A stretch of DNA of 64,000 nucleotides from Paraescarpia echinospica (taxonomy: Eukaryota; Annelida; Polychaeta; Sabellida; Siboglinidae), in NCBI GenBank assembly GCA_020002185.1, contig CM034534.1:32346049-32410048 (forward strand), given 5' to 3'. Positions 34,661-46,417 of the stretch are shown here, piece by piece; within the stretch, counting starts at the first letter, position 1, and each line of letters starts with the position of its first letter. The position numbers were made by a program, and so were the translations under genes. The notes under the pieces are model-generated. The model searched no databases, was not told where the DNA came from, and worked only from the letters and a program-made list of their open reading frames with translations.

Positions 34661-35000
34661 CACTGGCTGTGGTGTCAGGGTGACACTGGCTGTGGTTACA
34701 GTGTGACACTGGCTGTGGTGACAGGGTACGTGACACTGTCAATGGTGACAAACTGATACAATGGAGGTGACTGGGTGACGCCGAGAGTGTTGACAGGGTG
34801 ACACTGACATTGGTGACAGTGTAACACCAACAGTGATTACAGGGTGACATCAACAGTAATGACAGGGTTACACCGACTTTGGTGACAGGGTGACACCAAC
34901 AGTGATGACAGGTTGACACTGACTGTGGTGACAGGGTGACACAACAGTGATGACAGGGTGACTTTGATAATGATGACAGGGTGACACTGACATTGGTGAC
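34655..35000 (+). repeat. 23-24-bp minisatellite, second type
   Basis: Degenerate unit GTGACAGGGTGACACTGAC with TGTG/ATTG variants, about 14 copies. It shares the GTGACACTG core with the preceding array and is probably derived from it. Confidence 0.9.
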
Positions 35001-37454
35001 ATCACAGTTACGGTTGTTACTGCACTGATGTCATGCAGACAGCTGACATAGATGATATAAATAAGAATACTTTTTATGTAGACCATCCAAAGTTGAAAAT
35101 GGCTGAATGTTTGAAATATGTCATTCTGAAGACATCAGGTGACATCTGATTGAATGTACCATCAGATTGAATGTGACATCTAATTGAGTGTGACAGAGTC
35201 ATTGTGTCGCAAATTGAAACTGATGTTTCCCTACACTTATGGCTGTATCTGTGTCAGTGTCGCAATAAAAACAAGTCACTTTACAAGTTGCATGCACACA
35301 TACAAATCCAATCAATCTTATCTGCTCCATTTATTTTCCTCAAAACTGTTGACGCACAATTTGCTGTCGTTGATGAATACTTAAAAGTGAATGTCTGAAC
35401 ACAGTCTTGTTTAATTATGTTTTCCCAGGACTTAAGCATCTGAAGAAAGACGAATTTGGTTGTACTTGCCACAGACTCTGGTGTGCTCCTGGATAAGTAG
35501 CTAGCTGAGAAAGCAATGGACAGTTGTGGTTTTCAATCTTCATCAGTTATTACGTTGGCATTCGCAGGGACATCAAATGGTGTTGTAATCTCATTACCAA
35601 GACCATCTACCACAGAAATATTGCAGAGAGATCAAACTAAACTGTTTGAGTGCAGCGTTTTAGTGCAACTCGGTGTGTTACTGGGCCACCTTCTAAGAAC
35701 AATTACATTCTGCTTGTCTCTTTGCAATATTGTCTGCAGGCAGCTTAGTTTCCTGTTGTATACACGGCTTTGTTCTAATAAAATATTGTATTTTAAACCT
35801 CTGAAAGTACCGTATTAAAAATTCACAAATACCGCTACCACTGTGTTTGTTTTGTTCATTTTACAATGGAGGTACTGACAATTTGGTGTCCACCCATACA
35901 CACGCCACAGGCCAAGTGGGTTGAACAGACATGGAATGCTGTAAAAAGTTTGCCTCCAAATATAATACCTACATATATGTAGGGTCATAACGTAAATGTA
36001 GATGGACAACCTTGTAAATAAACTACTGGAATTGTGTTGTTAGTCCCTTGAGACACATTAAACAAGTGTTGTAACACTTTCAAATTGAATATTTTGCCCT
36101 TTTTGAGTGATATTGCTGGTCATTGGCAGTTTAAAAATGAACAGGTTCATATCACAAATATTACATAAAGTAATGTCAGCAGTATGTAGATATTTAGAAT
36201 AATTTAAAATCTTATAACCCTAGAATATGAGACTGAGGTTCTGGCAAGCAGTTGTTGCAATGCAATAGACTATTTTTTTTTTAATATTCAAAGGAACCTT
36301 CGCTCAACACGTGTCTCAACTCAAGAGATCGATGTAGGGCACAGAGCACAGTTGACTTTCCCACTGGTGACTAAGTTAACGTTCTGTCAGATTATAAGAA
36401 AATTGTACCCTGAAAAAAATCTAAATTTCCTCACTACTATTGCCATCATATTGTAATAGATAATATAGTTGAATACTATAGTTGTTTTAGAGTTACTACA
36501 CTGGGACAGATACTTGGTAAAACAGACTATCCTTAGCCACCAGATGACACATAAACCATTCTTCACATACTTAATTCTGATACATTCTCAGTCAGCAGTC
36601 ATAATTACATTGCAATTGCGTTTCTTGGATGATGTTTCAGTTTATGTAATCTGCTTGAACTAAATTTGAATACTGCAAGTGGAACGTAAAAGTGTTAATA
36701 TTGAAATGTTCTACATGAAACATTTCGGTTTATAATCATTGGTGTTTTGTATGGCACAATAACTTACATCTAATCATTTTTGTGACATCCGTAAACTAAA
36801 GTTGTTTGGTAGTAGTTTGAGTGTTCAATAGTACATTGTAACATATGCACTGTCAAGAAGTGTGACTTTAGGTTTAGTGATTTTCTTTATATCTTACAAG
36901 TTGCCCTGTTTACATAAACATTATAAGTTGTCTGCCGTTTCCATTGTGTGAACACGCATTTGTTGTATCATCTACAAAAACAGACTGCAAGGGCATCCAG
37001 ATGAAATCAGACGCTTCTTGTGCAAGTGAGTATCTTAACCAAATATAAACAGCAGACTAGTGATAGATGCTTAACAAGAGAATATTGTCATCTTAGACAC
37101 GACACTGCCTCGCAAACATCTTCCATGAAGCTGTATCAGTCAACTATATTCAAGTTTATTTGTGTAGGTATGATTGTAGTTAAGATACTACAAATGCGTT
37201 CTCATATTAATACTACACACACAGGCATGCACACATGCACGCACGCACGCACGCACATAAATAGAACAACATTGACAAATATCATACAGTTTAGACTGTG
37301 TCGCGACCCAATGTAATAGATAAATAAAAGCTAACACGTAAATAAGAGATAGAACAAAAACATCAGATGGTAAGTGAACTATGAAACCTATAACTTACCG
37401 AGAAACCAACATTTTTATTTCTATGCGTAACTTACCCTTCTGAGATATTTTTCA
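35001..37454. other. AT-rich DNA without a gene
   Basis: No recognised coding sequence or element. A short ACGC/ACAC run lies at 37205-37256. Confidence 0.45.
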
Positions 37455-37630
37455 GTTTAGTATGGAAACCTGTTCACACCGCCAGCATTTACACAACCAG
37501 CAGATAATGTGTTCCTTTAATTTACATGCTCTCAGATTGAATGCTTTCTTATATATATATTCTACAATGTTCCTTTACTATCGTCACTTCATTCCTCTAG
37601 CCCTATCTTTAGAGCATGTTTGCACTAAAC
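37455..37630 (-). mobile_element. LINE 3' fragment, decayed
   Basis: Diverged match to 38990-39160: both share CACACAA(C/T)CAGCAGATAATRTGTTCC and TTTCTTATAT...TCTACA. It belongs to the same LINE family as 38870-40262. Confidence 0.5.
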
Positions 37631-38099
37631 AACAGCGTGTGGAACCTGGCTTACATTTAAAGTGTTTGTTGTGACAAAGATACTATTTTAAGGAATTTGA
37701 ACATTTCCGAGATTAAATAAAGTTGTGATTTTTTTATGTTCCGGCTAATCTAATTGGGAAAATATAAATACTATACGTGCACTGTTTACACATGTATATG
37801 TTACAAACATTAATACCACTTATATAGTAACATTTTTAATCTAGTAGATTACAAATCGCTCAATGTGTTCATGTAGATATCACAATCATGTCAACTGAGT
37901 GAAATAGTAAAATGACATACTTATTTAATGTTCTTTTGTGCCTACTGTCGCATAATTAAGGCAGAGACGATATATCTCAGACTTCCTCCTTCACAGTTCT
38001 TCAGGTTGTTTTGGGTCTTTCTCTATTTTGTTTCCCTTGGGGTTCCATCTCAAGGCTGTCTTGGTTATCCCCATTCTTTCGCAACATAAGACCGACCCA

Positions 38100-38235
38100 T
38101 CTCCCTCTTATGGCAAGTCATTCGTGTTACTCATGTTACTTTGTGGAAATCATTTGTGTTACTCATGTTACATTGTGGAAGTAATTCATATTGCTCATGT
38201 TACATTGTGAAAGTCATTTGTGTTACTCGTGTGCA
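38100..38235 (+). repeat. short tandem repeat, ~34-bp units
   Basis: About 3.5 copies of TCATTTGTGTTACTCATGTT followed by ACATTGTGGAAG. No coding. Confidence 0.8.
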
Positions 38236-38285
38236 CATAGTTTCAGAAGTTGTAATAATCATATGGTAATGCTTTATCTGCCCAG

Positions 38286-38387
38286 TTTGCCCGGCCAAGT
38301 GCGACAAGTGTTCACTGTCGGGAGGCGTCATCACAGGTGATATCTGTCAATCAAACTACATCAAGGACAAAAGCAAGATGTGCAAGA
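38286..38387 (+). CDS. cysteine-rich extracellular-type exon 1
   Basis: Between TGCCCAG and GTAAGA. The frame reads CPAKCDKCSLSGGVITGDIC, then eleven residues and a further Cys. The exon starts and ends in phase 1, the class typical of shuffled extracellular modules. Cys spacing resembles furin-like or growth-factor-receptor repeats, so a secreted or membrane protein is likely. Family not identified. Confidence 0.55.
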
Positions 38388-38702
38388 GTAAGAACATTGC
38401 TTTGTCTATAACTGTCACCCGTTGGTTGTACATTAATTTTGTTTAATGTGTTGACATTAGTTATTGCACAAAGCATGATTTATTGTACACGCATCTTGCT
38501 TTTCTTTCATGATAACCTATCCAGATGGTTTACACGTATAACAATATGTTCACATCCCCTAACAGTATCTAACAGCACTAATCAGATGCAGTAATTTGTC
38601 AATCTACTTCCAGGATATCCAGTTCACTAGTAGTAGCCCATTGATGTTACAACAAATTATGGAACTGAGATCAGATGTTTTCTGGTTGTTGATGCTGTTC
38701 AG

Positions 38703-38804
38703 AGTCCTGTCTGTTGGTCGAATGCATAAACTCTGACGACAATTATGTGTGCAAAGCTTGTAGCCATGGATACACCTTGAAGGAAGACAAATCTACTCGT
38801 GTCT
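38703..38804 (+). CDS. cysteine-rich extracellular-type exon 2
   Basis: Exactly the same length (102 nt) and phase (1-1) as the previous exon. It follows CTGTTCAG and ends at a consensus donor GTAAGT. Reads CLLVECINSDDNYVCKACSH then GYTLKEDKSTRV, another C-x4-C...C-x2-C module with GYTL, as in furin/EGF-like repeats. Joined to the previous exon the shared codon is Lys. The continuation is not seen because a LINE occupies 38870-40262. Confidence 0.55.
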
Positions 38805-38869
38805 GTAAGTAACCTGCATTTACTATTGTTGTTCTTTTATCAGAGAAATTTCTTATTTAACAAGATTTA

Positions 38870-40262
38870 ACAAGATTGCCACCCAGAGCCTTAACTCTAG
38901 GTGGCAGGTGGACAAGGAAGCCCTTTGGCTTATGGAGAGTCCGACCCTTTTATTTATGTGTGTCCCGCCCTGCTGAGGTATGTGTCGATTTTATTTTTAA
39001 ACATATTCACGCTACTAGCACCCACACAATCAGCAGATAATATGTTCCATTCATTTACAGTCCCTTGTGAAAATGAGAACTTTCTTATATCTAATCTACA
39101 CTGCTCCTTTGCTAATGTAACTTCATGTTCTCCAGTCCTTCTATCTTTCTTAACTGAGAAAACAATATTTCTATCAATATTTTCATAACCATTCATTATT
39201 TTAAACACTTCTATCTGATCTCCTCTCAATCTCCTGGTCTCTAGTGTTGTTAAGCTGCATTTTTTAGACGTATTTCGTAACTACGATCCCTCAGTTTTGA
39301 TATCATTTTAGTTGCTCTCCTCTGTACTCTTTCTAGCATATCTATGTCCTTCCTGCTATATGGCCTCCACGCTTGAATACAATATTCTAAATGAGGCCTA
39401 ACTATTGTTTTGTACAGCGGTATTATTAGCTCTTTTGCCTTATACGTTATGTTTCGCCTAATTAATCCAAGGATTTGATTTCCCTTTGAAGCTGCAATTC
39501 CACACTGCTCTGAAACCTTCATATCAGCACTAATGGTTAACCCTAAGTCCTTTTCTTTTACAGTAGTACTTAGTACAGTACCCCATTGTATATTGTACAT
39601 CGTCGTCCCCGTGTCCTGTGTGGAGGCATTTACATTTCCCAAAATTGAACAGCATTTGCCACTTTTCAAACTATTTGATCAACTTGTCAAGATCATCTTG
39701 TGAATGTTGTCTATCTCCATCACTTTTAATCCTTCTAAACACTTTTGTATCATCCGCAAATTTCAACACCTTGCTTGTTATTTCATCATCCAAATCGTTG
39801 ATGTATATTAAGAATAATGTAGGTCCCAGTACTGATCCCTGTGGTACCCCACTCAATACCGATTTCCAGTTTGAAGCCTCCCCATCAACTACTACACGTT
39901 GTCTTCTGTCAATCAGCCATTTTTCTATCCAGTTTATTATCCCATTTCCTATGCCATGGGCCTTTAGTTTAAGCAGTAGTCTTTGATGTGGTACTTTGTC
40001 GAAAGCTTTTTGAAAATCTAAGTAGACGATATCTACTGGTGATCCCTCATCTACCCATTTAGTGATGTCTTCCAAAAAACATAACATATTGGTTAAGCAT
40101 GACCTCGCTTTAAAAAACCCATGTTGAGATGGGTTTATCAAGTTATGTTTAACAAGAAAATCCACCATGTGATCTTTAATTACTCTTTCTAATAATTTGC
40201 AAATCGCTGATGTTAAACTCACTGGTCTATAGTTCTCTGACTTGTTTCTCGAACCTTTTTAG
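38870..40262 (-). mobile_element. CR1-like LINE, 5' truncated, frameshifted
   Basis: Minus-strand polymerase in three frames. 39671-40222 holds fingers/palm with NPSQHGFFKARSCLTNML, VYLDFQKAFDKVPHQRL, SGVPQGSVLGPTLFLIYIND and the catalytic FADD (KFADDTKVFR). 39250-39669 holds the thumb/connection (RPHLEYCIQAWRPY, LERVQRRATKMI). 38954-39229 holds the C terminus. Two frameshifts separate these parts. It is truncated at 40262, where it abuts an exon of another gene family. Confidence 0.85.
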
Positions 40263-40402
40263 TTAGCAGGGATCACATGCATCTCCAGCAGGTACTGAGT
40301 GAGATAGCGGGCATACTGCACATGTCCAGCGATGAAGAAGTACTTCAGCATGCGCTCCATGGCCAGCTGTTTGAAATAAATGTCACCCTCTCCTCAAGAG
40401 CG
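40263..40402 (-). pseudogene. exon fragment of unnamed marine-invertebrate gene family
   Basis: The minus strand reads YFKQLAMERMLKYFFIAGHV and then QYARYLTQYLLEMHVIPA, with a stop just upstream at the probable acceptor (GAGAG before 40402). The 'ML.yFF...H..YAR....Yl.eM..lP' pattern recurs in large uncharacterised proteins of cnidarians and molluscs; function unknown. It is cut at its 3' end by the LINE junction. The family link is by memory of pattern and unverified. Confidence 0.4.
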
Positions 40403-40442
40403 CCGCTGATACGCCCCGAAAGGACCGCATGGTTTTCACTGA

Positions 40443-40792
40443 AGGCAATTATTTCAAAACTTCTATTTTTGTGTGATCACAGGTCAAGGTCACATGCTAG
40501 GGGGTAAATTCAAGGTGTTTTGAATACAGACATTCCACTAAATTAATTTATTAACTAATCGATTGAAGTAGGTAATAACAGAACAGAAGACGTCTTCAAA
40601 CATTGCAAGGGAAGTTTTTTCCACTATCAGATCCATCACTCACCATCGCTTTCAATGAAACTGTCCTGTGTGTAAAGTCAAACTCGTCCTCTTCTTCCTC
40701 TTCCTCCTTCTCCTCCTCTTCACGATCACTGGTGCACAGGAGATCAACCAGCGAGGTTGGTAGGACAGTACCGCAGGACCACACCTTATAAT
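40443..40792 (-). repeat. left arm of inverted pair with 46280-46620
   Basis: Matches the reverse complement of 46280-46620: CAGGTCAAGGTCAC...CTAG, GAACAGAAGACGTCTTC, CATTGCAAGGGAAG and an acidic coding stretch. On the minus strand it encodes VLPTSLVDLLCTSDREEEEK and a short acidic tail with a C terminus different from the other copy, so it is a truncated paralogue. Confidence 0.8.
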
Positions 40793-40794
40793 AA

Positions 40795-42134
40795 TAACAA
40801 TTACGTTTTTTAATTTAGCGCTTTTTAAGTAAGTAAATACTAATCAAAGCGCTTCACATATTAAAATGATGCGTTGACTAAATGCTAAAATATAAATAAA
40901 TAAAATAAAATAGTTAAGATAAAATATACACAAATAAAAATAAATAAATTAGGGTGTAAAATACAATTTCAAACAATAAAATTAAAAACCAATCAATGCT
41001 ATAAAATAGAAACCAGTGTCATTTACATGTGGCAGCAGTGCTTGCATCAAGGCATGTAGTGCAGGCGAAATAGATGGGTTTTAAGTTGTTTCCGGAAAGC
41101 CGCCAACATTCCAACCGATCGCACACACTTTGGCAAGCTATTCCACATAATAATAATTATGTGGGCCTGTCACTGCAAAGCTGCCCAGTCCGACACCGTC
41201 ACCGCGAGAAGCTCACCGATGGCAATGCACGTGTGTGCGCGTTGCGAACTATCGCACAGTTGAGGTAGTTCGGGGCTAAGCCATGCAGGATCTTAAATAT
41301 GCAAGTACATTATCTTGAAGGTGATCCTCATTCTGATCGGCAGCCGATGCAGTGATTGCAGAATTGGTGTGATGTGATCTCGCCGTCTGACGCGGTTGAT
41401 GAGGCGAGCGGCCGAGTTCTGTGCTCATTGAAGTCGGTTGGTCTGTCCATTGTTCAATCCATCGAGTAAAGCATTATAGTAGTCGAGGCGACTTAGCACA
41501 AGACAGCGTATTGCAGCATGGCACGCGTCTCGCGTCAGCAGGTGACGAATTCTGCCGATTAGGCGTAGATGGTAGTAGGCCGAAGAACAATAGCTGGAGA
41601 CGAGGCGGTCTAACTGCATGTGTCGGTTGAAGTAGCAGCCTAGATTTGTCGCTGCATCTGTTGATTGCAAGGTTAAGTCCAGGTAGTTATAAGCTAGGGC
41701 TGCCATAAACACGTAGATTGCGTGGTGACTGCAGCACGATAAACTCAGTTTTGTTATTGTTGAGTTAAAGTTGATGCATCAGCATCCATGCTCTAATCTC
41801 GGAGATGCACTAGATGAGCAGCTGTTTAGTGTTTTCCAGTTCGTCAGGCACCATAGGGTTATAGCTGACCTATACCTGGATGTCATCAGCGAATCGGTGG
41901 TAAAGCACATGATGTTTCTTGCAGATGTCAGCAATGGGTGTCGTATATGCGTTGAACATCACTGGTCCAAGTACTGAACCCTGAGGTACACCGTGGTAGA
42001 TGGGGATTGCGTTCGATGAAGACGAACCAATCGTGACACACTGAGATCTGCCGGTCAAGTATGATCTAAACCAGTCAAGTGCCATACTGCCGATGTTGAA
42101 TCGTGAAACCAGAGTGCTCAACAATTCGTCAATG
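40795..42134 (-). mobile_element. LINE, 3' half (split by foldback element)
   Basis: Minus-strand polymerase: 41870-42124 has FNIGSMALDWFRSYLTGRSQ, HGVPQGSVLGPVMFNAYT and the catalytic FADD (YHRFADDIQV). 41425-41712 has the thumb region (LVLSRLDYYNALLDGL). The 3' end at 40795-40860 contains a TTTAGCGC...GCGCTTCACA hairpin after an ATAATAAT tail, the same 3' architecture as the LINE at 23690. The 5' half resumes at 44082. Confidence 0.8.
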
Positions 42135-42763
42135 TTAAAGGGAATAAAAACACTTAGTGCTTGAATTCATGTTATATTACATCCTGCTATCTATTTCCTC
42201 GTCCACCAAGCCAAAAAAATGAAGAAATTTTTTTTAATTATAAATTCCACATTTTATGCTGAGCATCCGGACATTTTTGAATATGCATATTTTTGGCGCG
42301 CTTTTCAGGATGCCGAGATGTGACGTCACTTATGACTCAAACTCGCATCAGGCCGACCCTTTCCATGCATTCAGAGCATGTTTACAAGTATAGCTTTTGG
42401 GTCGAAACGAGCGACAGAATGAGTTATTGTGCAATATTCCCACGTAATAATACAAAAACTAGTCTTCATAGAGGAACAAGCAGTTATCTTACGGTTCCAC
42501 ATGAATCGAATTTTATTCAAAACAACGAATGCGAATGGGCCTACAAGTCGACTAGGTTTTGTCGAGCTTGGGCTCGTTTTCAGAATAATTAAATCGAATG
42601 CAACCAACTGGAGATAATCTACACCAATAAAAATACATAGCAAACCTATATTGTATCCAGCTACATAAAATTACATGTATAATCTCATAATATCACTAGA
42701 ATATCGATATATGAAGGAGTTGTACAATTTATTATAACAACATAAATCAGTCAGAGAGTTTCC

Positions 42764-42848
42764 GCTGGTCCGCTTGCTCAGTGGGTAGGCGCGTTAGTTT
42801 CTTGTTATTTATTTTACAATCGGGCAACGCCGATTCAATCCTGACAGC
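42764..42848 (+). other. tRNA-like sequence in left foldback arm
   Basis: A-box-like TTGCTCAGTGGGTAG (42774-42788) and degenerate B box GATTCAATCC (42831-42840). Acceptor ends GCTG...CAGC can pair. It is more decayed than its mate in the right arm. Confidence 0.45.
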
Positions 42849-43293
42849 ATGCAAACTATCAATTTTCTTTACACTCTTTTTTGTTTGTTTTCACGAAGTA
42901 ATATAAACCAAATAATAAGTATAAATAATTTTTGTAGTCATTATTTATTCGCCACAAAAATGAAAATATGGTTATTTATAACGATGTTTCTAAATTTTAT
43001 TTATCCAAACAAATATAATTAATGGATATATAATTTATTAATTGTAAATATATTGTACGGTAATATATTGTAATTATATATGTGAAAACAGATTGTGATC
43101 TGTCTGGATAAATAAAATTTAGAAACATCGTTATATATAATGACCATATTTTCATTTTTGTGGCGAATAAATAATTACTACAAAAATATTTTTTTTTTAC
43201 AAACAGTGCATCATAGTATACTAAATGATTTGGTTTATATTACTTCGTGAAAACGTAAACAAAAAAGTGTAAAGAAAATCAAAAGTTTGCGTG

Positions 43294-43374
43294 CTGTTAG
43301 GATCGAACCGGCGTCGCCCGATTGTGAAATAAATGGCAATAAACCCACACGTCTACCAACTGAGCTAGCAGCAT
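43294..43374 (-). other. tRNA-like sequence with Pol III boxes in right foldback arm
   Basis: On the minus strand: TGCTGCTAGCTCAGTTGGTA at the start, B box GGTTCGATCC (complement of 43300-43309) and TAACAGCA at the end. The A box TAGCTCAGTTGG is a perfect match to the internal promoter consensus. The 5' and 3' ends pair over eight positions with one mismatch. The T stem is poor and the anticodon region is enlarged, so it is unlikely to be a working tRNA but could drive Pol III transcription. Confidence 0.5.
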
Positions 43375-43789
43375 AAGTTGTTATGATAAATTGTACAACT
43401 CCTGCTTCACATATCGATATTCAACTGATATTATGGGATTATGCACGTTACTTTCTGTAGCTGGGTACAATATATGTTTGCTATGTATGTTTATTGGTGT
43501 AGATTATCTCCCGTTGGTTGCATTCGATATAATTATTCTGAAAACGAGCCCAAGGCCAAGCCTTGCCAAGCTCGGCGAAACCTAGTCGACTTGTGGGCCC
43601 ATTCGCATTCGTTGTTTTGAATAAAATTCGATTCATGTGGAACCGTAAGGTAACTGCTTGTTCCTCTAAGATGACTAGCGTTTGTATTACGTCGGAATAT
43701 TGCACAATAACTCATTCTGACACTCGTTTCGACCCAAAAGCTATCCTTGTAAACATGCTCTGAATGCATGGAAAGGGTCGGCCTGATGC

Positions 43790-43794
<5 letters not shown>

Positions 43795-43866
<72 letters not shown>
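43795..43866 (+). repeat. TG microsatellite
   Basis: About 35 TG units inserted in the right foldback arm; the left arm has CTCAAACTCGC at the corresponding site. Confidence 0.95.
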
Positions 43867-43869
<3 letters not shown>

Positions 43870-44081
43870 CATAAGTGACGTCACGATACCACGTGATCGC
43901 CTAGCTCATTACAATTTTATTTTCCGCGGGAATCGCTTCACAGACGGGCTTAAAATCGAATTTATGCTACAAATGTATTTTTATGTATTTGTTTAATGTT
44001 GTCAAATGTTACATACAATGTTAAACTTTGTGTACACATGGAAAAAGGATTTTAGCTAATGCTTTATTTTTATTTCCTTAA

Positions 44082-45880
44082 ATCATGTCGAATGCTGCAC
44101 TCCTGTCAAGAAGAACCAGCATGACACAACGTCCTGAGTGAAGGTTGCGCACAATGTCGTGTTATACTTTCATCAGAGCTGTTTCTGTAGAATGATGTTG
44201 TCTATAAGCCGATTGCATTTCATCATGCAGCTTATTCGTTGCCATGTGCAGATTCAGGCGTTTGAAAGCTGTGTTTAGTGACGCATTTACAATGTTGACG
44301 AGTGTGGGTAGCGTAACGGTTAAAGTAGTTTTAAGTAGCCATGTAGGTACCACATCAAGTGGACAGCATTTCGTTGGTCTGGACATGATGATCGTTTGCA
44401 GCTCTTCAGCGTCAGTTGAACAGAGATTGTTTAGACCTTCCAATACAGGTGGAGCAGCAGGCATGAGTGGCATCACGATAGATTATGTTGTCACTTTCGC
44501 ATGCGTAACATCGACGACTTTTTTTCCTTTTCTTTAAAGAACTCGACAAAGGCACGACACATTGATTCATCGTTCTCGCGATCAGGTAATTTCCGGTCAC
44601 TGCATTTGGTTAGTGAATGTAACACTTGGAATGTTGTTTTTGCGTCAGCGTTGTTCAGTGCTGCACCGTAGCAGGCGATTTTCGCGTTTCGGACTTGATG
44701 TTTAACGTTGTTTATTTGCGACAAGTAGATCTGCTTGTCGATTTCGAGTCCGGTTAGGCGCCATTTTCTCTCAAGTGCTCGTCGCTTACGCCTTAAACCC
44801 AAGGTTTCGTCGTCAAACCGTGGTTGGCTTTTCTTTGATCTTCGAGTTCGCGACACAACTGGAGCATGAATGTCGAGTGTGATAGAGACGGAATGTTGAT
44901 ACTGTTGTAGGAGATAGTCGACGCTATCGCTGTTATTGTCATCGTGTGGGGTTAGTGCAGCTTGAAGCGTTGAAGATATCCAGGTCTACATGACGGTAGT
45001 CACGCCCTCGCCACTTGTTTGATGGTAGGCGTGGCGCGTCTCCTTCAATAGAAAATGTTATTGTGTGGTGATCCGAAAACGTGTTGGTAGGACAGCTGCG
45101 GGAGATGTGAGGATGGTGTCTTCTTTCCGGGAGATAACGGCATCCAGCGTGTGGCTGGAACGGTGCATAGGACCAGTCACATGCTGGACGAGTCCTGTCG
45201 AAGCCAGAATGTTCGTTATTCGTCTTACTCCCGGCGATAATGCGTCGTTGAAGTGAAAATTGAAATCGCCCAATATCAACAGTCGTCCTGGAATGTTCGC
45301 AAGTGATGTTACGAGATCTTTGTATTCGTCCAGAAAGCCGGATATATTGGAAGATATCAATACAAAGTAGTACGATGGCTTGTCACACGACAGTTGTAAA
45401 AGCTCGAAGTGGGTCAGTGTCACGGCAGGTCTACTCACGACCAATTTTAGCGAACTTCTGTGCAGAAAAACCAGACCACCGCCCCGTTTCAGCGATCGGT
45501 TCATTTTCTTAAACTCGTACCCCGGCAATGTTAAATCGTTAACGATGTCTTGATGCTCATCTCGCAGCCAGGTCTCTGTGAAGAAGGAAATATCGGCATC
45601 AGCGTCTGATACACTTTAGGTAACGTGCTCGAGGTACAGGCTTAGCGGATTCTGTTGGTCGCGCTGACACAAGTACATGTATCGATCGTTGTTTGCGTGC
45701 ATCCCACGACAACCTCGATGAGTGGGCCGATGGAGTGCCACCCCCGCTTCACAAGCAGCTCTCCAGGCAGCATTGTTGAGCCGATTGTGACTGTGACCGC
45801 TGGGCCGTAACCGATACAGGCAGTCTTGAGTCATGCTGGGCGTGTAAACAATGTTCACTTTGTCAGGGTTACACATGACT
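44082..45880 (-). mobile_element. LINE, 5' half (endonuclease to polymerase start)
   Basis: Continues the LINE of 40795-42134. 45058-45528 holds apurinic-type endonuclease sequence (RGGGLVFLHRSSLKL, LLILGDFNFHFN, a SSHTLDAVIS block). 44491-44856 is the linker (RRKRRALERKWRLTG, KTTFQVLHSLT). 44162-44476 is the polymerase start (CPLDVVPTWLLK, MQSAYRQHHSTETALMKV). Up to 45876 the frame encodes an Arg/His-rich 5' part. Frames are broken at several points, so the copy is dead. Confidence 0.8.
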
Positions 45881-46135
45881 GATCACCAGCTTGTCAATGT
45901 CACAGAGATGCAATCGCAAATGTAAAATGTAATTCGGTTAAAATAGTAAAAAGTCACAAACACTTGATAAAACCACTTAGTGTCCTCTTGGTGTATTCAT
46001 AAAATATATATATACAAACTTGAGTGCTGCATAGATGGGCTAGAACTTGTAAAATCCGCAATATATCCATATAGCATCTATAGGTGCAGCCACATAGGCG
46101 CAGACCAACAAAGCTAGCTCCCACCTTCCTCCCTG

Positions 46136-46417
46136 TTACTCTGCTCTAAGCACATCCAGCATGTGAACCACCGCGTCGCCTTGTACAAGCGAGCTGACGA
46201 ACCCATTCTGGAAAATCCGAAACCCTACGACGAGGGGCAGGGATGGTTGAGGACTGACGAAGGAGTGTTGGAACCGGTGTGGTCCCGCAGTCCTGTCCTG
46301 CCAACTTCGCTGGTTGCTCTTCTGTATATTGGTGATCGTGAAGATGAGGAGGAGGAGGAAGAGGAAGAAGTGGACGAGTTTGACTTTGACGGTTTCATTG
46401 AAAGCGATGGTGAGTGA
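46136..46417 (+). CDS. C-terminal exon of unnamed marine-invertebrate gene family
   Basis: The open frame reads LCSKHIQHVNHRVALYKRAD, then NPKPYDEGQGWLRTDEGVLE, PVWSRSPVLPTSLVALL, an acidic run and the C terminus DFDGFIESDGE before a TGA at 46415-46417. The order 'H...N....lyKRa..P.l..P.p...GW....g.LePvW....lP.sL..ll' plus an acidic tail recurs in uncharacterised proteins of aquatic invertebrates, some with the YFF...YAR block seen on the minus strand at 40263. Function unknown; no catalytic motif is visible. It may be a fragment left by rearrangement. Confidence 0.4.
   Translation, partial: LLCSKHIQHVNHRVALYKRADEPILENPKPYDEGQGWLRTDEGVLEPVWSRSPVLPTSLVALLYIGDREDEEEEEEEEVDEFDFDGFIESDGE

Larger units (their letters stand above)
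42135..44081. mobile_element. TTAA-flanked foldback DNA element
   Basis: It interrupts a LINE polymerase between FDMI and DELLSTL. TTAA occurs at both edges (42135-42138 and 44078-44081), and the ends are short imperfect inverted repeats (AGGGAATAAAAA and, on the other strand, GGAAATAAAAA). Most of the element is two long inverted arms, about 42318-43015 and 43072-43885, meeting at an AT-rich centre. No transposase frame exists, so it is non-autonomous. TTAA targets are used by piggyBac and Kolobok families. An exact in-frame rejoining of the LINE would instead fit a 3-bp AAT duplication, so family assignment is open. Confidence 0.65.

Noticed and set aside
34092..34706. Three overlapping long open frames of similar composition
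   Set aside because: They are translations of the 23-bp minisatellite.
31250..35000. CRISPR-like array of repeats
   Set aside because: Units are contiguous tandem repeats without unique spacers, in eukaryotic intron sequence.
43294..43374. Functional tRNA gene
   Set aside because: T stem mispairs, anticodon region is enlarged, and it lies in a foldback arm with a decayed twin.
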